A stretch of 64,000 bases of DNA from Armatimonadota bacterium (GTDB lineage Bacteria > Armatimonadota > Fimbriimonadia > Fimbriimonadales > Fimbriimonadaceae): NCBI GenBank assembly GCA_016223145.1, contig JACRPN010000013.1, positions 59,921-123,920 on the forward strand. Direction: 5' to 3'. Positions 45,014-56,500 of this stretch are shown here, one piece after another; within the stretch, counting starts at the first letter, position 1, and the number at the start of each line of letters is the position of its first letter. The position numbers were made by a program, and so were the translations under genes. The notes under the pieces were generated by a model. The model was given only the letters and a program-made list of their open reading frames with translations, did not search any database and was not told the DNA's origin.

Positions 45014-46651
45014 ATGTCCGAAGAGTCCATTCGCGATATTCGACTTGCCAAGCTCGCCAAGATGCGCGAGTTGGGGCACGACCCCTATGCGGTCGAGCGA
45101 TTCGAGACCACCGCAAGCGCCTCGGACCTTCTGGCAAACTACGATTTCGGCCCCACCCCCGCCGAACGCGCCGAAAGCCAGACCCCAGACCCCAAACTCC
45201 CTACCCGCGTCTCTTTCGCCGGCCGCGTCACCAGCTACCGCCTCATGGGCAAGGCCGGATTTGCCCATCTTTCTGACGGAGACGGCAAGATCCAAGCCTA
45301 CTTTCGACGGGACGACCTCCAGATGAGCGGTGAGATCGCGCAGGGTTGGGAGCTCTTTAACCTGCTCGACATCGGCGACCACGTCGGCGTCTCCGGGGAA
45401 CTCTTCATCACCAAGACCGGTGAAAAGAGCATCCACGTCAGGCACATCACGCCGCTTTCGAAGTGCCTCCACACGCTCCCTCTTGGCAAGGTTCTGGAGG
45501 AGAAGGACGACGCCGGCAACGTGACCTCCCGCAAGACCTGGTATGAGCTCGAAGACGTCGAAATCCGCTATCGCCATCGCCATCTGGACCTCATCGCCCG
45601 ACCCGAGGAACGCGAGAAGCTGGTGCAGCGAAGCAAGATCGTCGCTGCGACCCGGCGTTTCTTTGAAAACTGGGGCTACATCGAGGTCGAAACCCCGATG
45701 CTCCAGTTCGTCGCGGGCGGCGCGGCGGCACGGCCGTTTCTGACCCACTACAACGCCTACGACGTGGACGTCAAGCTCCGCATCAGCCTGGAGCTTTATC
45801 TGAAGCGGCTGATCTGCGGCGACCTGCCGAAGGTCTATGAGATCGGGCGCGTGTTCCGGAATGAGGGCGTCAGCAACCGCCACAACCCTGAGTTCACGCT
45901 GCTGGAATGGTACGAGGCCTACGCCAACCTGGAAGACATGATGGCGATGGTGGAGGGGCTGTTCAGAAGCGTGGCGGAGGAGGTGTTTGGGAGCACTTCT
46001 GTCTCTCTCAAGTCCGACAGGTCGGACGCGTCAGACCAGTCCGACCGGTCAGACGAGCCCAAGACCCAAATCAACTTCTCTCAGCCCTGGGCTCGCCTCG
46101 ACCTTCTTTCCGGCATCCAGCAGTACTCCGGCATCGAGCCCGGCGAGCTTGCTGAGTTTGAGTCGGCCAAGGCTGCCATGGCGCGGGTCGGCCTGCCCAC
46201 CGCCAAAGAGGACTCCCTCGGCGGCATTATCGAGAAACTCCTCGAACACTTCGTCGAGCCGAACCTCATCCAGCCGACCTTCATCATCAACTACCCGATC
46301 GAGACTTCCCCGCTCGCCAAGAAGGTGCCCGGCAACCCGCGCCTCACCCGCCGCTTCGAGGGCTATATTCGGGGCCGTGAGGTCTGCAACGCCTTCTCCG
46401 AGATCAACGACCCCATCGATCAGCGCGAGCGCTTTGAAGAGCAGGTCAAGGCGGCCGCGAAGGGCGCCGACGAGACCCACCCGATGGATGAAGAATTCCT
46501 TTACGCTCTCGAGTGCGGCATGCCTCCGGCGGGCGGCTGCGGCATCGGCATCGACCGGCTGGCGATGATCTTAACCGGCGCGGAAAACCTCCGAGAGATC
46601 ATTCTCTTCCCCACCATGAAGCCGGAGGCCCCTCCTGAGGCGTCATCCTAG
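45014..46651 (+). CDS. lysS: Lysyl-tRNA synthetase, class II, with in-frame repeat insertion
   Basis: 545 residues. LysS charges tRNA-Lys in the cytosol. Landmarks are the OB-fold tRNA-binding domain (VSFAGRVTSYRLMGKAGFAH), motif 1 around FENWGYIEVETPMLQ, motif 2 VFRNEGVSNRHNPEFTLLEW and motif 3 GCGIGIDRLAMIL. Residues 334-348 (SDRSDASDQSDRSDE) are encoded by tandem GTCSGAC words at 46013-46057 in a surface loop between motifs 2 and 3, just before INFSQPWARLDL. The frame is kept and the catalytic motifs are intact. Confidence 0.98.
   Translation: MSEESIRDIRLAKLAKMRELGHDPYAVERFETTASASDLLANYDFGPTPAERAESQTPDPKLPTRVSFAGRVTSYRLMGKAGFAHLSDGDGKIQAYFRRDDLQMSGEIAQGWELFNLLDIGDHVGVSGELFITKTGEKSIHVRHITPLSKCLHTLPLGKVLEEKDDAGNVTSRKTWYELEDVEIRYRHRHLDLIARPEEREKLVQRSKIVAATRRFFENWGYIEVETPMLQFVAGGAAARPFLTHYNAYDVDVKLRISLELYLKRLICGDLPKVYEIGRVFRNEGVSNRHNPEFTLLEWYEAYANLEDMMAMVEGLFRSVAEEVFGSTSVSLKSDRSDASDQSDRSDEPKTQINFSQPWARLDLLSGIQQYSGIEPGELAEFESAKAAMARVGLPTAKEDSLGGIIEKLLEHFVEPNLIQPTFIINYPIETSPLAKKVPGNPRLTRRFEGYIRGREVCNAFSEINDPIDQRERFEEQVKAAAKGADETHPMDEEFLYALECGMPPAGGCGIGIDRLAMILTGAENLREIILFPTMKPEAPPEASS
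46010..46062. repeat. GTCGGAC-type word repeat inside lysS
   Basis: AAGTCCGACAGGTCGGACGC then GTCAGACCAGTCCGACCGGT and CAGACGAG. It also matches words in the groEL and rpsL leaders. Confidence 0.85.
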
Positions 46652-46667
46652 TATAAGAGAACACGCC

Positions 46668-46877
46668 ATGACCAAGATTCGAGCTTACGTCTTTCTCGCG
46701 CTGGCCGCCATCCTGGCGATCTTTGCCTTCACCTCGGGCGATTGGCTCCTGATGGGCCCCGGCGTGGCCATCGCCGCGATCATCGGAGTCGTGATGCTCT
46801 TCATGAAAGAGCCCGTCAAGAAGGAAAAGGTCATCAAGGCCGAGGACACCTACAAGCGCAAGACCATCGAGCTGTAG
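46668..46877 (+). CDS. Small two-span membrane protein
   Basis: 69 residues, starting 16 bases after the lysS stop. Two hydrophobic segments, AYVFLALAAILAIFAFTSG and LLMGPGVAIAAIIGVVMLFM, are joined by a short GDW turn and followed by a basic tail (EPVKKEKVIKAEDTYKRKT). Probably cotranscribed with lysS. No family recognised; located in the cytoplasmic membrane. Confidence 0.7.
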   Translation: MTKIRAYVFLALAAILAIFAFTSGDWLLMGPGVAIAAIIGVVMLFMKEPVKKEKVIKAEDTYKRKTIEL

Positions 46878-46986
46878 GCGGGACGGAGCGCAGGCATCCT
46901 CGCCTGGCCCCTGGGAAAGCAAGGGTCCGAGAGGCAGAGAAAACGACCCCTCACTCTACCATCGCCCCAAGACGAGGAGGGCGCGT

Positions 46987-47040
46987 AGCCCCTCCCTTGT
47001 CCCGATGATCGGGATGAGGGAGGGGATGGGGAGGGAGACT
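46987..47040 (+). repeat. Family C repeat, copy 5
   Basis: AGCCCCTCCCTTG, tip TCCCGATGATCGGGA, then TGAGGGAGGGGATGGGGAGG. It is the reverse complement of copy 1 in the arms, with a different tip. Confidence 0.85.
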
Positions 47041-47071
47041 CCGGGGAGCCAGGGATAGCTCCCTAAGCCCT

Positions 47072-48559
47072 CTACTTCCTAATCACCGAAAACACCTCAT
47101 AGCTGTATTCCAAGTCCAGCTTTCCGCCGGAAGGCACGCTGATCTTCCACTCCACTACATTCGAGGCATTGGGATCACCTGGGTTCACCGATGTGTATTC
47201 GATCGCGCCGCCGTTCTTCACCTCCAGCACCTTGCCGTTCACTTGGCGCCGAACCTTCACGTCTGCCGCCTCGGCACGGAAGTTCTCCAGCGTGAGCGTG
47301 CCCTTGAGCGTGATCGGAAGGAACTGCGTCTCCCCGATCTTCACCACTTCGCCCCGCCTCACCTCGACTTCCTGCTTCTTGACCCGTAGCCCGATTCCCG
47401 CCGCGAGCCGCAGTTCCCCCGAACCACCCGCAGGCGTGTACTTTATCTGCTGCTGGCCGACCGGGCGCTGATCCTCGACCACAAACACCGGCCCCGTCGT
47501 TAGGGGTTGTTTGGAGGTGTTTTTGATGTTGAGCAGATAGTAAAGCTCGTCGGTGTCGGCGTTCCATTCGAACGAGGAGGTCACCGGCACGGTGACCTCG
47601 AAGATCGAAGCCATCGCTCGATCGCCAGGCCTGAGCCTCAGTTTGGGCTTAGTGTAATAGTGGAGTTCTCCGGATTCCGCCGCGGGCAACGCGCCGCCCG
47701 CCTCGAAGTCCTCGCCGGCATTCCCGCCAAAGCCTCCTCCGCCCCTTCCGGCGGGCGCGGGCCGGTTGGATTGGGAATCACGCCCTTGGCCGAGACCCCC
47801 TCCAGGGCCTCCCAGTCCGCCAGAGGCGAGTCCCGGCATCATTCCGATAAGGAAGCTGTCAAGCTGGCCACGGTTGGCTATCAGCGGCGCCCCGACCACA
47901 AAGACGACGTCGGTGTTTTTCAGGTCCTCATCGAGGTTCAAGAGCGTTCCGCGCAGAGTCAGGCGCCCCTGCTTGCCGGGCTGCAGCTCCAGCAGGTAGC
48001 TCGGCTCCCACCGGATGCCCTCTTGGATGTAGGCCATCCCGATGCCCGCGACCCCGTTTGGCTTGGCGGTCGTCAGCTTGACCCGCACCGGGTAACCCAC
48101 CAAAGTAATCGTCTCCACCTTGGCGTATTCCAGCGCAATGTAGTTCTTCTGGGCGTCCTTGAGCAGCATCATGGTGGGAAGGAGGCTGGAAAGCTCTCCC
48201 TGCACGGTCCGCCCTTCCGTTGCAATGGAGAGCGGCAAACCGACCTTGTCCTTTAGGAGGGCGCTGATCTCGGCCTTGTCCTTGAATTCGAGTTGGTTGT
48301 CGTTGGTCATCACGACCGTGTCGACTCGGTCGTCTTTGGCCGTCGGATACATCCACAGCGTGCCTCGGATGGCACGAGGGACAAGGTTGGTGGTAGCCCA
48401 GCCGTCTTCTAGTTGGGCCTTCCCCTCACGGACGTAGAACCCGAAACCCTCCTTGAAAACCACAAGGGTCTTGAGCTCGGTACTGAAGGCGAGGCCGTTC
48501 TTCGGCTGGTCCTGGACAAAGATGGGGGCGACGGCAAGCGCCGCAAGCACGGAAAGCAT
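47072..48559 (-). CDS. Exported DUF4139 domain protein
   Basis: 495 residues from ATG 48557-48559 with CAGGAGGG upstream; a longer frame to 48892 overlaps rpoC and was rejected. The N-terminus MLSVLAALAVAPIFVQ is a short signal peptide. Two beta-rich halves (about 30-240 and 285-495) are joined by a Gly-rich linker (SGGLGGPGGGLGQGRDS at 246-262). VEDQRPVGQQQIKYTPAG and LEYSYEVFSV fit the DUF4139 (mucoidy-inhibitor-like) group; that assignment is from memory. It probably acts in the periplasm or outer envelope. It is the only gene between lysS and rpoC. Confidence 0.85.
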   Translation of the reverse strand: MLSVLAALAVAPIFVQDQPKNGLAFSTELKTLVVFKEGFGFYVREGKAQLEDGWATTNLVPRAIRGTLWMYPTAKDDRVDTVVMTNDNQLEFKDKAEISALLKDKVGLPLSIATEGRTVQGELSSLLPTMMLLKDAQKNYIALEYAKVETITLVGYPVRVKLTTAKPNGVAGIGMAYIQEGIRWEPSYLLELQPGKQGRLTLRGTLLNLDEDLKNTDVVFVVGAPLIANRGQLDSFLIGMMPGLASGGLGGPGGGLGQGRDSQSNRPAPAGRGGGGFGGNAGEDFEAGGALPAAESGELHYYTKPKLRLRPGDRAMASIFEVTVPVTSSFEWNADTDELYYLLNIKNTSKQPLTTGPVFVVEDQRPVGQQQIKYTPAGGSGELRLAAGIGLRVKKQEVEVRRGEVVKIGETQFLPITLKGTLTLENFRAEAADVKVRRQVNGKVLEVKNGGAIEYTSVNPGDPNASNVVEWKISVPSGGKLDLEYSYEVFSVIRK

Positions 48560-48670
48560 GGTGTTTCCCTCCTGATTCGAGAGTTCAGACGAATCAGAGA
48601 GCCCTGGGGTTGGTGTGGAATCTGGACAAAGGTCGGAACGGAAACGGCAAACGGGGGCAAACGCCAACAA

Positions 48671-48713
48671 ACATAAAGGAAGGCGGCGCCGGCTGTTGCC
48701 GGCGCCGCCTTCC
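48671..48713 (-). terminator. Rho-independent terminator of the rpoB-rpoC unit
   Basis: On the minus strand GGAAGGCGGCGCCGGC and GCCGGCGCCGCCTTCC form a 16-bp GC-rich stem, followed by TTTATGTTTG. It lies 16 bases after the rpoC stop. Confidence 0.9.
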
Positions 48714-48728
48714 GAGCTCCAAAGAGGA

Positions 48729-51700
48729 CTACTCCTTCTCGGCGCCTTCTCCTTCTTCTTCGGCCTCGACCACGATCCCGGTCTCGCCCAGATCATCCAG
48801 GTCGTCGAGGTCCTCCATGGCCATCTCAGCCAGGGTCGGGAAGCCCAACGCCTCGTCGCCGAGGCCCAGTTCGCCGTCTTCAGCCTCAACAAGAGCCGTC
48901 AGCGACTGCTGAGCCCATGCCGGCCCGCGCTCGATGTCGATCGCCACCGAGCGGTATTGCGGCACGCCTGTACCGGCCGGGATGAGCCGTCCGATGATGA
49001 CGTTCTCTTTGAGGCCGATCAGATGGTCCTTCTTTCCGCGCACCGCGGCTTCCGTCAGAACGCGGGTCGTCTTCTGGAACGAGGCCGCGCTGAGGAACGA
49101 CTCGGTGGCCAACGAAGCCTCGGTGATGCCAAGCAGGATCCACTCGGCGGTCGCTTCCTTCGGATCGCGCTCCACGCTTTCGCTGCTGATCGGGTCGATG
49201 TACTTGACCTTCTTGCCTTCCTGGATTGCCTTGCGAACCTTGGCGTTTTCACGGCTGAAGGTGAAGCGGTCCACGATCTGGCCAGGCAGGAACGGCGCAT
49301 CGCCCGGTTCTTTGATGCGGCGTTTGCGCAGCATCTGTCGGATGATGACCTCGACGTGCTTGGTGTTGATGTCGACGCCCTGGGCCTTATAGACCGACTG
49401 CAGGTTCTCGACGAAGTAGTCGTAGACCGCGGCCGAGCCGGCAAGCTCCAGAATCTCGTGCGGATCGCGCGGGCCCTCGGTCAGCGGGTCGCCCTTGATG
49501 ACCTTGGAGCCGACCTTGACCGGCAGGTTGCCGAGAGGCGGGACCAGGATCGGGTAGTAAACCGCAACCTCTTCGACGCCATGCTTTCGCAGAGCTGTCA
49601 AAGTCGCCGCCGTCATCTTCTGCCCTGTCAGGCGGTCGAGCGCGGTATCGTAGTCGCCGCTCTTCTGCCAGGCCTGAACGTCGCTCACATAAGCGTCCTT
49701 CATTGGGCTCGCAGTGGAGACGACTGAGTCCACGATGACCCAGCGTCCGAACTGCGTTTCCTTGATCGTTCGAACAGTACCGGTCACGGGGCAGATGATC
49801 GCCTTTCCACGAGGCTGGCGCCGCGCTTCGAAGATTTCTTCGACGCGGACGATACCGCTGGATTCACCCGTCCAGGCGTAGAAGAAGATCTTCCTCGACC
49901 GCTCCCACATCTTGCGGGATTCGGTGTCCATCTTGTCCAAGAGCTTCTGGGCCGCCTTGGTTTGGCGCTCAGTCTTCTTCTTGGCCTTGGGATCTTCTTC
50001 GTTGATCGTCAGCATGTCCTTTTGGAACAGGCCCTTGACGACGGCTTCCTGCGATTCGAGCAGCTTCGTTGGGTCGAGGTTCTTGGCTTCGGTGTCCGTG
50101 GCTGCTTCAAGGTCGGCCATGAACTGGCGGATGAACTTACCCGTCTTGTACTGGCTGGTTCGAGCGATGGTTGCCGAACCCGCGACGCCTCCCGTATGGA
50201 AGGTACGCATCGTGAGCTGCGTTCCAGGCTCACCGATGGACTGCGCGGCAATGATTCCGACGGCCACGCCCACCTCGACCGGTTTGCCTGTCGAGAGGTC
50301 CACGCCGTAGCACTTGGAGCAGATACCCTGATCCAGCTCGCAGGTTAGCGGACTGCGAAGCTGCACGCAGAGCTGGCCGTGCTCGTTCACGTCGAACCCG
50401 CAACCGATGTACTGCTTGGCGACGGCATCGCGCTCTTCATCGGTCTCGCAAGCATCGCTCGCGCTCACGAACTTGTTCTCGATGGCGGTGATGTGCTTAG
50501 CTTGGTCCTTTGTGATGATCGAATCGAACTGCACGAAGACTTCGCCCGTGTCCGGGTCGGTGAGCGTGCAAAGCGCGACGCGGCCGTGGCAGCGCTCGCC
50601 GACATGCTCGATCACTTCGCCTTCATCGAGGATGCGATGAACGAGGATTCCTTCACCTGTACCGCAATCCAGGGCCTTGATGATCACGTCTTGTGAGACG
50701 TCGACCAATCGACGGGTGAGATAGCCCGCGTCTGCCGTTCGAAGAGCGGTGTCGGCAAGACCCTTTCGGGCGCCGTGCGTGGTCACGAAGTACTCGAGCA
50801 TGTTCAGGCCCTTCTGGAACGAGTTCCGGACGGGCAGCTCATAGATAACTTCGTTGAACTGGTTGAACATCAGGCCGCGCATACCGGCAAGCTGCGAAAG
50901 CTGCTTGACCGAGCCGCGAGCGCCGGACACCGTGATGATCGACAGGGGGTTCGTCTGCCGCATACCGGCGACAATCTCCTTACCGATCTCGTCGTAGGTG
51001 TCCGCCCACAGCTTGATGAGGCTCTGCTGCATTTCGTTGAACGCGAGCATGCCCCGTCGGTACTGGGTAAGGATGGTCTGCGACTTGTCGTCCGCTTCGT
51101 TCAGGATCTCTTCGCGGCGCTTGGGAGGGTCCATGTCGGTGACCGCGATCGAAAGGCCATATTTGGTGGCCCAGCGGAAGCCGAGGTCCTTCATGTCGTC
51201 CAGCAGCTTGATCGTCCCGCCGAGCCCGCACCGCTTGTGGCAGAGCACGATGCACTCGGAGATGTTCTTCTTGTTTAGGGAATAGTCAAGCATCGCGTCG
51301 GAGTGCTTGAGCGGGTACGGCAGCACGTCGTTGAAGTAGAGCCGTCCCGGTGTGGTGACCGCGATAATGTCCTCAAATTCTTGAGGCAGCGGCTGAAGCT
51401 CTTTTCGCTCCTCGCCCTCTTCGTCCTCGATCGTCGCGTAGCGATACTCGACGCCCGTAACCGGGTCGCGATAGTCCACCTCGCCGTCGGGCGAGAAGAC
51501 GGGCCGCCGGATGCGAACCTTGACCGGATCGTTGAGGCCGATGCGCTCCTCGACGTTCGGCGTTTCGATGTGGAACGCCACTTCGATCGGGTCGCGATAG
51601 GCGCGGTTGCCGGGGTTGTTCTCCGGGTCCTTCGCGTGCGCCTCTTCGCGAGCCATGAACTTCTCCATCGACTCGGTGTTGAGGTACGTGAGCGCAAACG

Positions 51701-53495
51701 CGCCGAGCACGATGTCCTGAATCGGCGAGAGGATCGGGCGGCCGTCTGCCGGCGAGAAGAGGTTCTGCGTACTGAGCATCAGCACGCGGGCCTCCGACTG
51801 CGCTTGAAGCGACAACGGCACGTGAACGGCCATCTGGTCGCCATCGAAGTCCGCGTTGTACGCGTGGCAGACCAGCGGGTGAATCTGGATCGCTTTGCCG
51901 TCCACGAGGATCGGCTCGAACGCCTGGATACCCAACCGGTGCAGCGTGGGCGCGCGGTTCAGAAGAACCGGATGCTCCTTGATGACCTCTTCCAGGCCGT
52001 CCCAAACCGCCGGGTGCATGCGGTCGATCATGCGCTTGGCCGTCTTGATGTTCTGCGTGATCTTCTTTTCGACCAGCGTCTTCATCACGAACGGCTTGAA
52101 CAGCTCGAGCGCCATCTCCTTGGGCAGGCCGCACTGGTGCAGCTTGAGGTGCGGGCCGACCACGATGACCGAACGGCCGGAGTAGTCCACGCGCTTTCCG
52201 AGCAGGTTCTTTCGGAAACGGCCCTCCTTACCCTTCAGCATGTCGCTGAGCGACTTGAGTGGGCGAGAATTCGAACCCACCACCGGGCGAGCTCGGCGTC
52301 CGTTGTCCACCAGGGCGTCCACGGCTTCCTGCAGGAGGCGCTTTTCGTGGTTGATGATGGATTCCGGCGCGTGGATCTCCATGATCTTCTTCAGCCGGTT
52401 GTTGCGGTTGATGATGCGGCGGTAGAGATCGTTCAGGTCGGAGGTCGCAAAGCGGCCGCCGTCGAGCTGCACCATGGGCCGCAGCTCGGGGCTGATGACC
52501 GGGACAACGTCCAGGATCATCCACTCGGGGCGGCTCTTGGAGTTGATGAGCGCCTCGACCACTTCCAAGCGCTTGATCGCGCGGGCGCGGCGCTGGCTGG
52601 TGGTGACGATGATTTCCTGGCGCAAGCTGCGGGCCATCGTGTCGAGGTCCACTCGGCCGAGAAGCTCCTTCACGGCTTCGGCGCCGATGTTGGCGCGAAG
52701 CATCGAACGAAGGTCCACGTTTAGCCGGTGACCCACCGCGTCCAGCATCTTGCTGACGGCGCGATACTTGTCCTCGTCGATGAGCTGGTTCTGTTCGAGC
52801 TTGCCGAGGATGTCCACGGCCAGATCAAGGTCCTTCAGCCGGTCGTCGGCGTCGCGGTATTCGGCGCGGATGCGGTCGTTGATGGCCTTGGAGCGTTCGC
52901 GGACCGACTGGTCGTCGTATTCGTCCTGGTTGCCGTCGAGCTCATCGGAGAAGCGGTCGAAGCTCTCCTCTTCCAGCTCGCGCATCTGGCCCATGATGTT
53001 GGCCTTCTCGTGCTCGACGCACTCGCGGATGCTGGGCAGAAGCTCGGCGATCTTGTCGGCTTCGATGTCAATGATGATGAAGCTGGCAAAGTAGATGACC
53101 TTTTCGAGCAGCCTGGGCGAGATGTCCAGGATCAGCGCGAGGGGCGAGGGCACGCCCTTCAGGTACCAGATGTGGCAGACCGGCGCGGCGAGCTCGATGA
53201 TGCCCATGCGCTCGCGGCGGACGCGGCTCTTGGTGACCTCGACGCCGCAGCGCTCGCAGATGATGCCGGCGTATTTGACCTTCTTGTACCGGCCGCAGGA
53301 GCACTCGTAGTCCTTGACGGGCCCGAAGATGCGCTCGCAAAAAAGGCCGTCGCGCTCGGGCTTGAAGGTCCGGTAGTTGATGGTCTCCGGCTTCTTGACC
53401 TCGTGGTGGACGCCGTTGCGGAGCGACCAGCCGCGGATGTCCACGGGCGAGGCCATACCGATGCGGATTTTGTCAAATTGGCTAACGTCTGCCAT
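48729..53495 (-). CDS. rpoC: DNA-directed RNA polymerase subunit beta'
   Basis: 1588 residues. The N-terminal zinc site is [20 protein letters not shown] (about 65-84), and the catalytic [12 protein letters not shown] stands around residue 545. [39 protein letters not shown]-like C-terminal zinc site and [20 protein letters not shown] are further diagnostic blocks. The end is an acidic tail ([14 protein letters not shown]). It follows rpoB after 77 bases and shares its promoter; a terminator follows. No rplJ/rplL genes precede rpoB. Confidence 0.99.
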   Translation of the reverse strand: MADVSQFDKIRIGMASPVDIRGWSLRNGVHHEVKKPETINYRTFKPERDGLFCERIFGPVKDYECSCGRYKKVKYAGIICERCGVEVTKSRVRRERMGIIELAAPVCHIWYLKGVPSPLALILDISPRLLEKVIYFASFIIIDIEADKIAELLPSIRECVEHEKANIMGQMRELEEESFDRFSDELDGNQDEYDDQSVRERSKAINDRIRAEYRDADDRLKDLDLAVDILGKLEQNQLIDEDKYRAVSKMLDAVGHRLNVDLRSMLRANIGAEAVKELLGRVDLDTMARSLRQEIIVTTSQRRARAIKRLEVVEALINSKSRPEWMILDVVPVISPELRPMVQLDGGRFATSDLNDLYRRIINRNNRLKKIMEIHAPESIINHEKRLLQEAVDALVDNGRRARPVVGSNSRPLKSLSDMLKGKEGRFRKNLLGKRVDYSGRSVIVVGPHLKLHQCGLPKEMALELFKPFVMKTLVEKKITQNIKTAKRMIDRMHPAVWDGLEEVIKEHPVLLNRAPTLHRLGIQAFEPILVDGKAIQIHPLVCHAYNADFDGDQMAVHVPLSLQAQSEARVLMLSTQNLFSPADGRPILSPIQDIVLGAFALTYLNTESMEKFMAREEAHAKDPENNPGNRAYRDPIEVAFHIETPNVEERIGLNDPVKVRIRRPVFSPDGEVDYRDPVTGVEYRYATIEDEEGEERKELQPLPQEFEDIIAVTTPGRLYFNDVLPYPLKHSDAMLDYSLNKKNISECIVLCHKRCGLGGTIKLLDDMKDLGFRWATKYGLSIAVTDMDPPKRREEILNEADDKSQTILTQYRRGMLAFNEMQQSLIKLWADTYDEIGKEIVAGMRQTNPLSIITVSGARGSVKQLSQLAGMRGLMFNQFNEVIYELPVRNSFQKGLNMLEYFVTTHGARKGLADTALRTADAGYLTRRLVDVSQDVIIKALDCGTGEGILVHRILDEGEVIEHVGERCHGRVALCTLTDPDTGEVFVQFDSIITKDQAKHITAIENKFVSASDACETDEERDAVAKQYIGCGFDVNEHGQLCVQLRSPLTCELDQGICSKCYGVDLSTGKPVEVGVAVGIIAAQSIGEPGTQLTMRTFHTGGVAGSATIARTSQYKTGKFIRQFMADLEAATDTEAKNLDPTKLLESQEAVVKGLFQKDMLTINEEDPKAKKKTERQTKAAQKLLDKMDTESRKMWERSRKIFFYAWTGESSGIVRVEEIFEARRQPRGKAIICPVTGTVRTIKETQFGRWVIVDSVVSTASPMKDAYVSDVQAWQKSGDYDTALDRLTGQKMTAATLTALRKHGVEEVAVYYPILVPPLGNLPVKVGSKVIKGDPLTEGPRDPHEILELAGSAAVYDYFVENLQSVYKAQGVDINTKHVEVIIRQMLRKRRIKEPGDAPFLPGQIVDRFTFSRENAKVRKAIQEGKKVKYIDPISSESVERDPKEATAEWILLGITEASLATESFLSAASFQKTTRVLTEAAVRGKKDHLIGLKENVIIGRLIPAGTGVPQYRSVAIDIERGPAWAQQSLTALVEAEDGELGLGDEALGFPTLAEMAMEDLDDLDDLGETGIVVEAEEEGEGAEKE

Positions 53496-53572
53496 GCGCG
53501 CTTACTTTCTCCTAAACCTTCGCGAAACAGTTGACTCGGAATCTCCGGCACAGCCCTGTGCCGGAGTCAAAC

Positions 53573-56500
53573 TCAGTTGAAGAACCCGACACTGCGGGCG
53601 AGGCGGACGTCTTCCCCGCTGCCCAGCTCATCCAGATCCTTGAGCGGTAGCTCCTTGTTCGCCTTGTCCTCGACCGTGACCTTGAGGCACAACGACCGAA
53701 GCTCGTTCACCAGAATCTTGAAGGACTCCGGAATGCCGGGCTCCTGGATGCTTTCGCCCTTGACGATGCTCTCGTAAGCCTTCACGCGGCCCATCACGTC
53801 GTCCGACTTGATGGTCAGAAGCTCCTGGAGCGTGTACGCAGCGCCATAAGCCTCCAGCGCCCACACCTCCATTTCTCCGAAGCGCTGGCCGCCGAACTGC
53901 GCCTTTCCACCGAGCGGCTGCTGGGTGACGAGCGAGTATGGGCCGATGCTCCTGGCGTGGATCTTCTCTTCCGCAAGGTGCTCCAGCTTGAGCATATAGA
54001 TGATGCCCACCGTAATCGGGTTCGGCATCACGTCTCCCGTCATTCCGTCGCGAAGCAGCGACTTACAGGAGGCGGGGTCGATGCCGGCGCGCCGGAACGC
54101 GTTGTGCTCGATCCTGTCGCGGATCGTGGCATACACTTCCTTGCCCGCCTTGTGCGGCTTGCCCGGAGCCTTGGGCGCGGGGGCCTCTTCACCTTCCTCG
54201 CCGATGAACTCGGCATCCTCGGAGACGAACTCCTCGGGGTCCACGGCAAGCAGTTCTTCGACGCTCTTGACCGCAGGACCGGACAGGATGCGCGAGACGC
54301 GCTCCAAGCCTTCTTCGTCAAGCGTGTGGAGCTGAGCCTGAATCCGCTCGAACATCGTGTCGATGGCGTCGTCCTTCTGGAACTGTACGCCGAGCCTCAG
54401 TTCGCGATTCACGTAGTTGGCCAGCACTTCATGGCGCATCGTCTGCGCCAGGCGATCCATCTCGACGAGAACTTCCTGCTCCGAAGCGCCCTCGAACGCC
54501 GGGCAGCGATAGCGCAGGCCGAGCAGCTTGCCGACATAGCCGAGGTGCGTCTCCAGAATCTGGCCGATGTTCATTCGGCTCGGAACGCCGAGCGGGTTCA
54601 AGATGATGTCCACCGGCGAGCCGTCCATCAGGAACGGCATATCCTCTTCCGGCACCACCCGCGAGATGACGCCCTTGTTGCCGTGGCGTCCCGCCATCTT
54701 GTCGCCGACCATCAGCTTGCGCTTCTGGGCGATGTAGACCTGGACGGTCATGTTCGTGCCGGCCGGCAGCTCGTCGCCGGGAAGCTGGTTCAGAGACTCA
54801 TCGCAGCGATCGCAGAAAAGCCGATCGCGCTTTTTGGATTCCTTGTAAACGTGGCCACATCCGTTGCACTGGTACTTGTAGCGGCTGAAGACCTTTACGT
54901 CCACAACCGTTCCCTTTTCACCGTGCGGCAGCCTGAGCGATACGTCGCGGGTCTCTTCGGCCTTTTTGCCGAAGATCGCGATGATCAGCCGCTCTTCGGC
55001 GGTCATCTCGACCTGGCCCTTGGGCGCGACCTTTCCGACCAGGATGTCCTCCGGCCGAACCTCCGCGCCGACGCGCACGATGCCGTTCTCGTCGAGGTCC
55101 TTCAGGGCCTCTTCGCCGACGTTCGGGATGTCGCGGGTGATTTCTTCCGGTCCAAGCTTGGTGTCGACCGCCTCAGTCTCGTGGCGCTCGATGTGGATCG
55201 AGGTGAACACGTCGTCCTTCACCAGCCTCTCGCTGATGATGATCGCGTCTTCATAGTTGTAGCCGCCCCACGGCACGAAGGCAACGAGCACGTTCTTTCC
55301 AAGCGCAAGCTCGGATTGGTCCGTGCAAGGACCGTCCGCAAGCGGGTCGCCGGCGAGCACGTGCTGGCCAAGCTCCACAACGGGACGCTGCGTAAAGCAG
55401 GTCGACTTGTTCGACTGGAGCATGTGGATCAGCGGATACTTGTCCAGTTCTCCGGTCACCCGGCGAATCCTGATCTCGAGCGCGGTCACCATCTCGACGA
55501 TTCCCGACTGGTGCGCCACAACCGCTGCGCCCGAGTCCACGGCCGCCGTGCGCTCATAGCCCGTGCAGACATAGGGCCGCTCGGCTCGAAGACAGGGGAC
55601 CGCCTGACGCTGCATGTTCGCGCCCATCAGAGCACGGTTCGCGTCGTCGTTCTCAAGGAACGGGATGAGCGCCGTCGCCACTGAGACGATCTGCACCGGA
55701 GATACGTCCATCAAGCCGACTCGCTCCAGAGGAACGATCGGGTAGCTGGCGCCCGAATACTCCGCGCCGGCGCATCGAACCTGAAGCGTTGTTGCCAGGA
55801 TCTTCTTGTTCTCGTCCGTGCGGGTGTCTGCCGGGGCGATCAGCATGCCCTCGTCTTCCTGAGCCGTCAGGTACACGATCTCCTCGGTTACGACGCCCTT
55901 CACCACGCGGCGGTAGGGGGTCATGATGAACCCGAACTCATCGACGCGGGCATGCGCCGTAAGCTGCGAGATCAGGCCGATGTTCGGTCCTTCTGGCGTT
56001 TCAATCGGGCAGATGCGACCGTAGTGCGAACGGTGGACGTCGCGAACTTCCAGCTTGGCGCTGGTTCGCTGGAGACCACCCGGTCCGAGCGAGGACAAAC
56101 GACGCTTGTTCGTCAGCTCGCTGAGCGGGTTCGTCTGGTCCATGAACGTGCTGAGCTGGTTGCTGCTGAAGAAGCTCTTGATGGCGGCGCTGACCGGCTT
56201 GACCGAAAGGATGATTCCGGGAAGGAGGTTCTCCTGGTCGGTCGAGGTCATACGCTCTCGGGCGACCTTTTCCATGCGCACGAACCCAAGGCGAAGCTGG
56301 CTCTGCAGCAGCTCTCCGATGGAGCGCACGCGCTTGTTCTTCAGGTCGTCGATGTCGTCCCTTTCTGCCTCGCGCTTGACGTACGTTTCCATCTTGAGAA
56401 GGATTCCGCAGAGGTCTTCGGAGGTCAGGCAGCGACGGTCGAGCGGGATGTCCACGCCGAGCCGGTTATTGAGGAACCGCCGGCCGACCTTGCCCAGGTC

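Noticed and set aside
44671-45060. 129-codon minus-strand gene upstream of rpsL
   Set aside because: It runs through the proposed promoter, terminator and word repeats and has no protein-like features.
51303-52724. 473-codon plus-strand frame opposite rpoC
   Set aside because: Antisense shadow of the conserved beta' gene.
53957-55684. 575-codon open frame on the plus strand opposite rpoB
   Set aside because: Antisense shadow; no ribosome binding site and the composition of a reverse-complement frame. A second such frame at 55952-57442 was rejected likewise.
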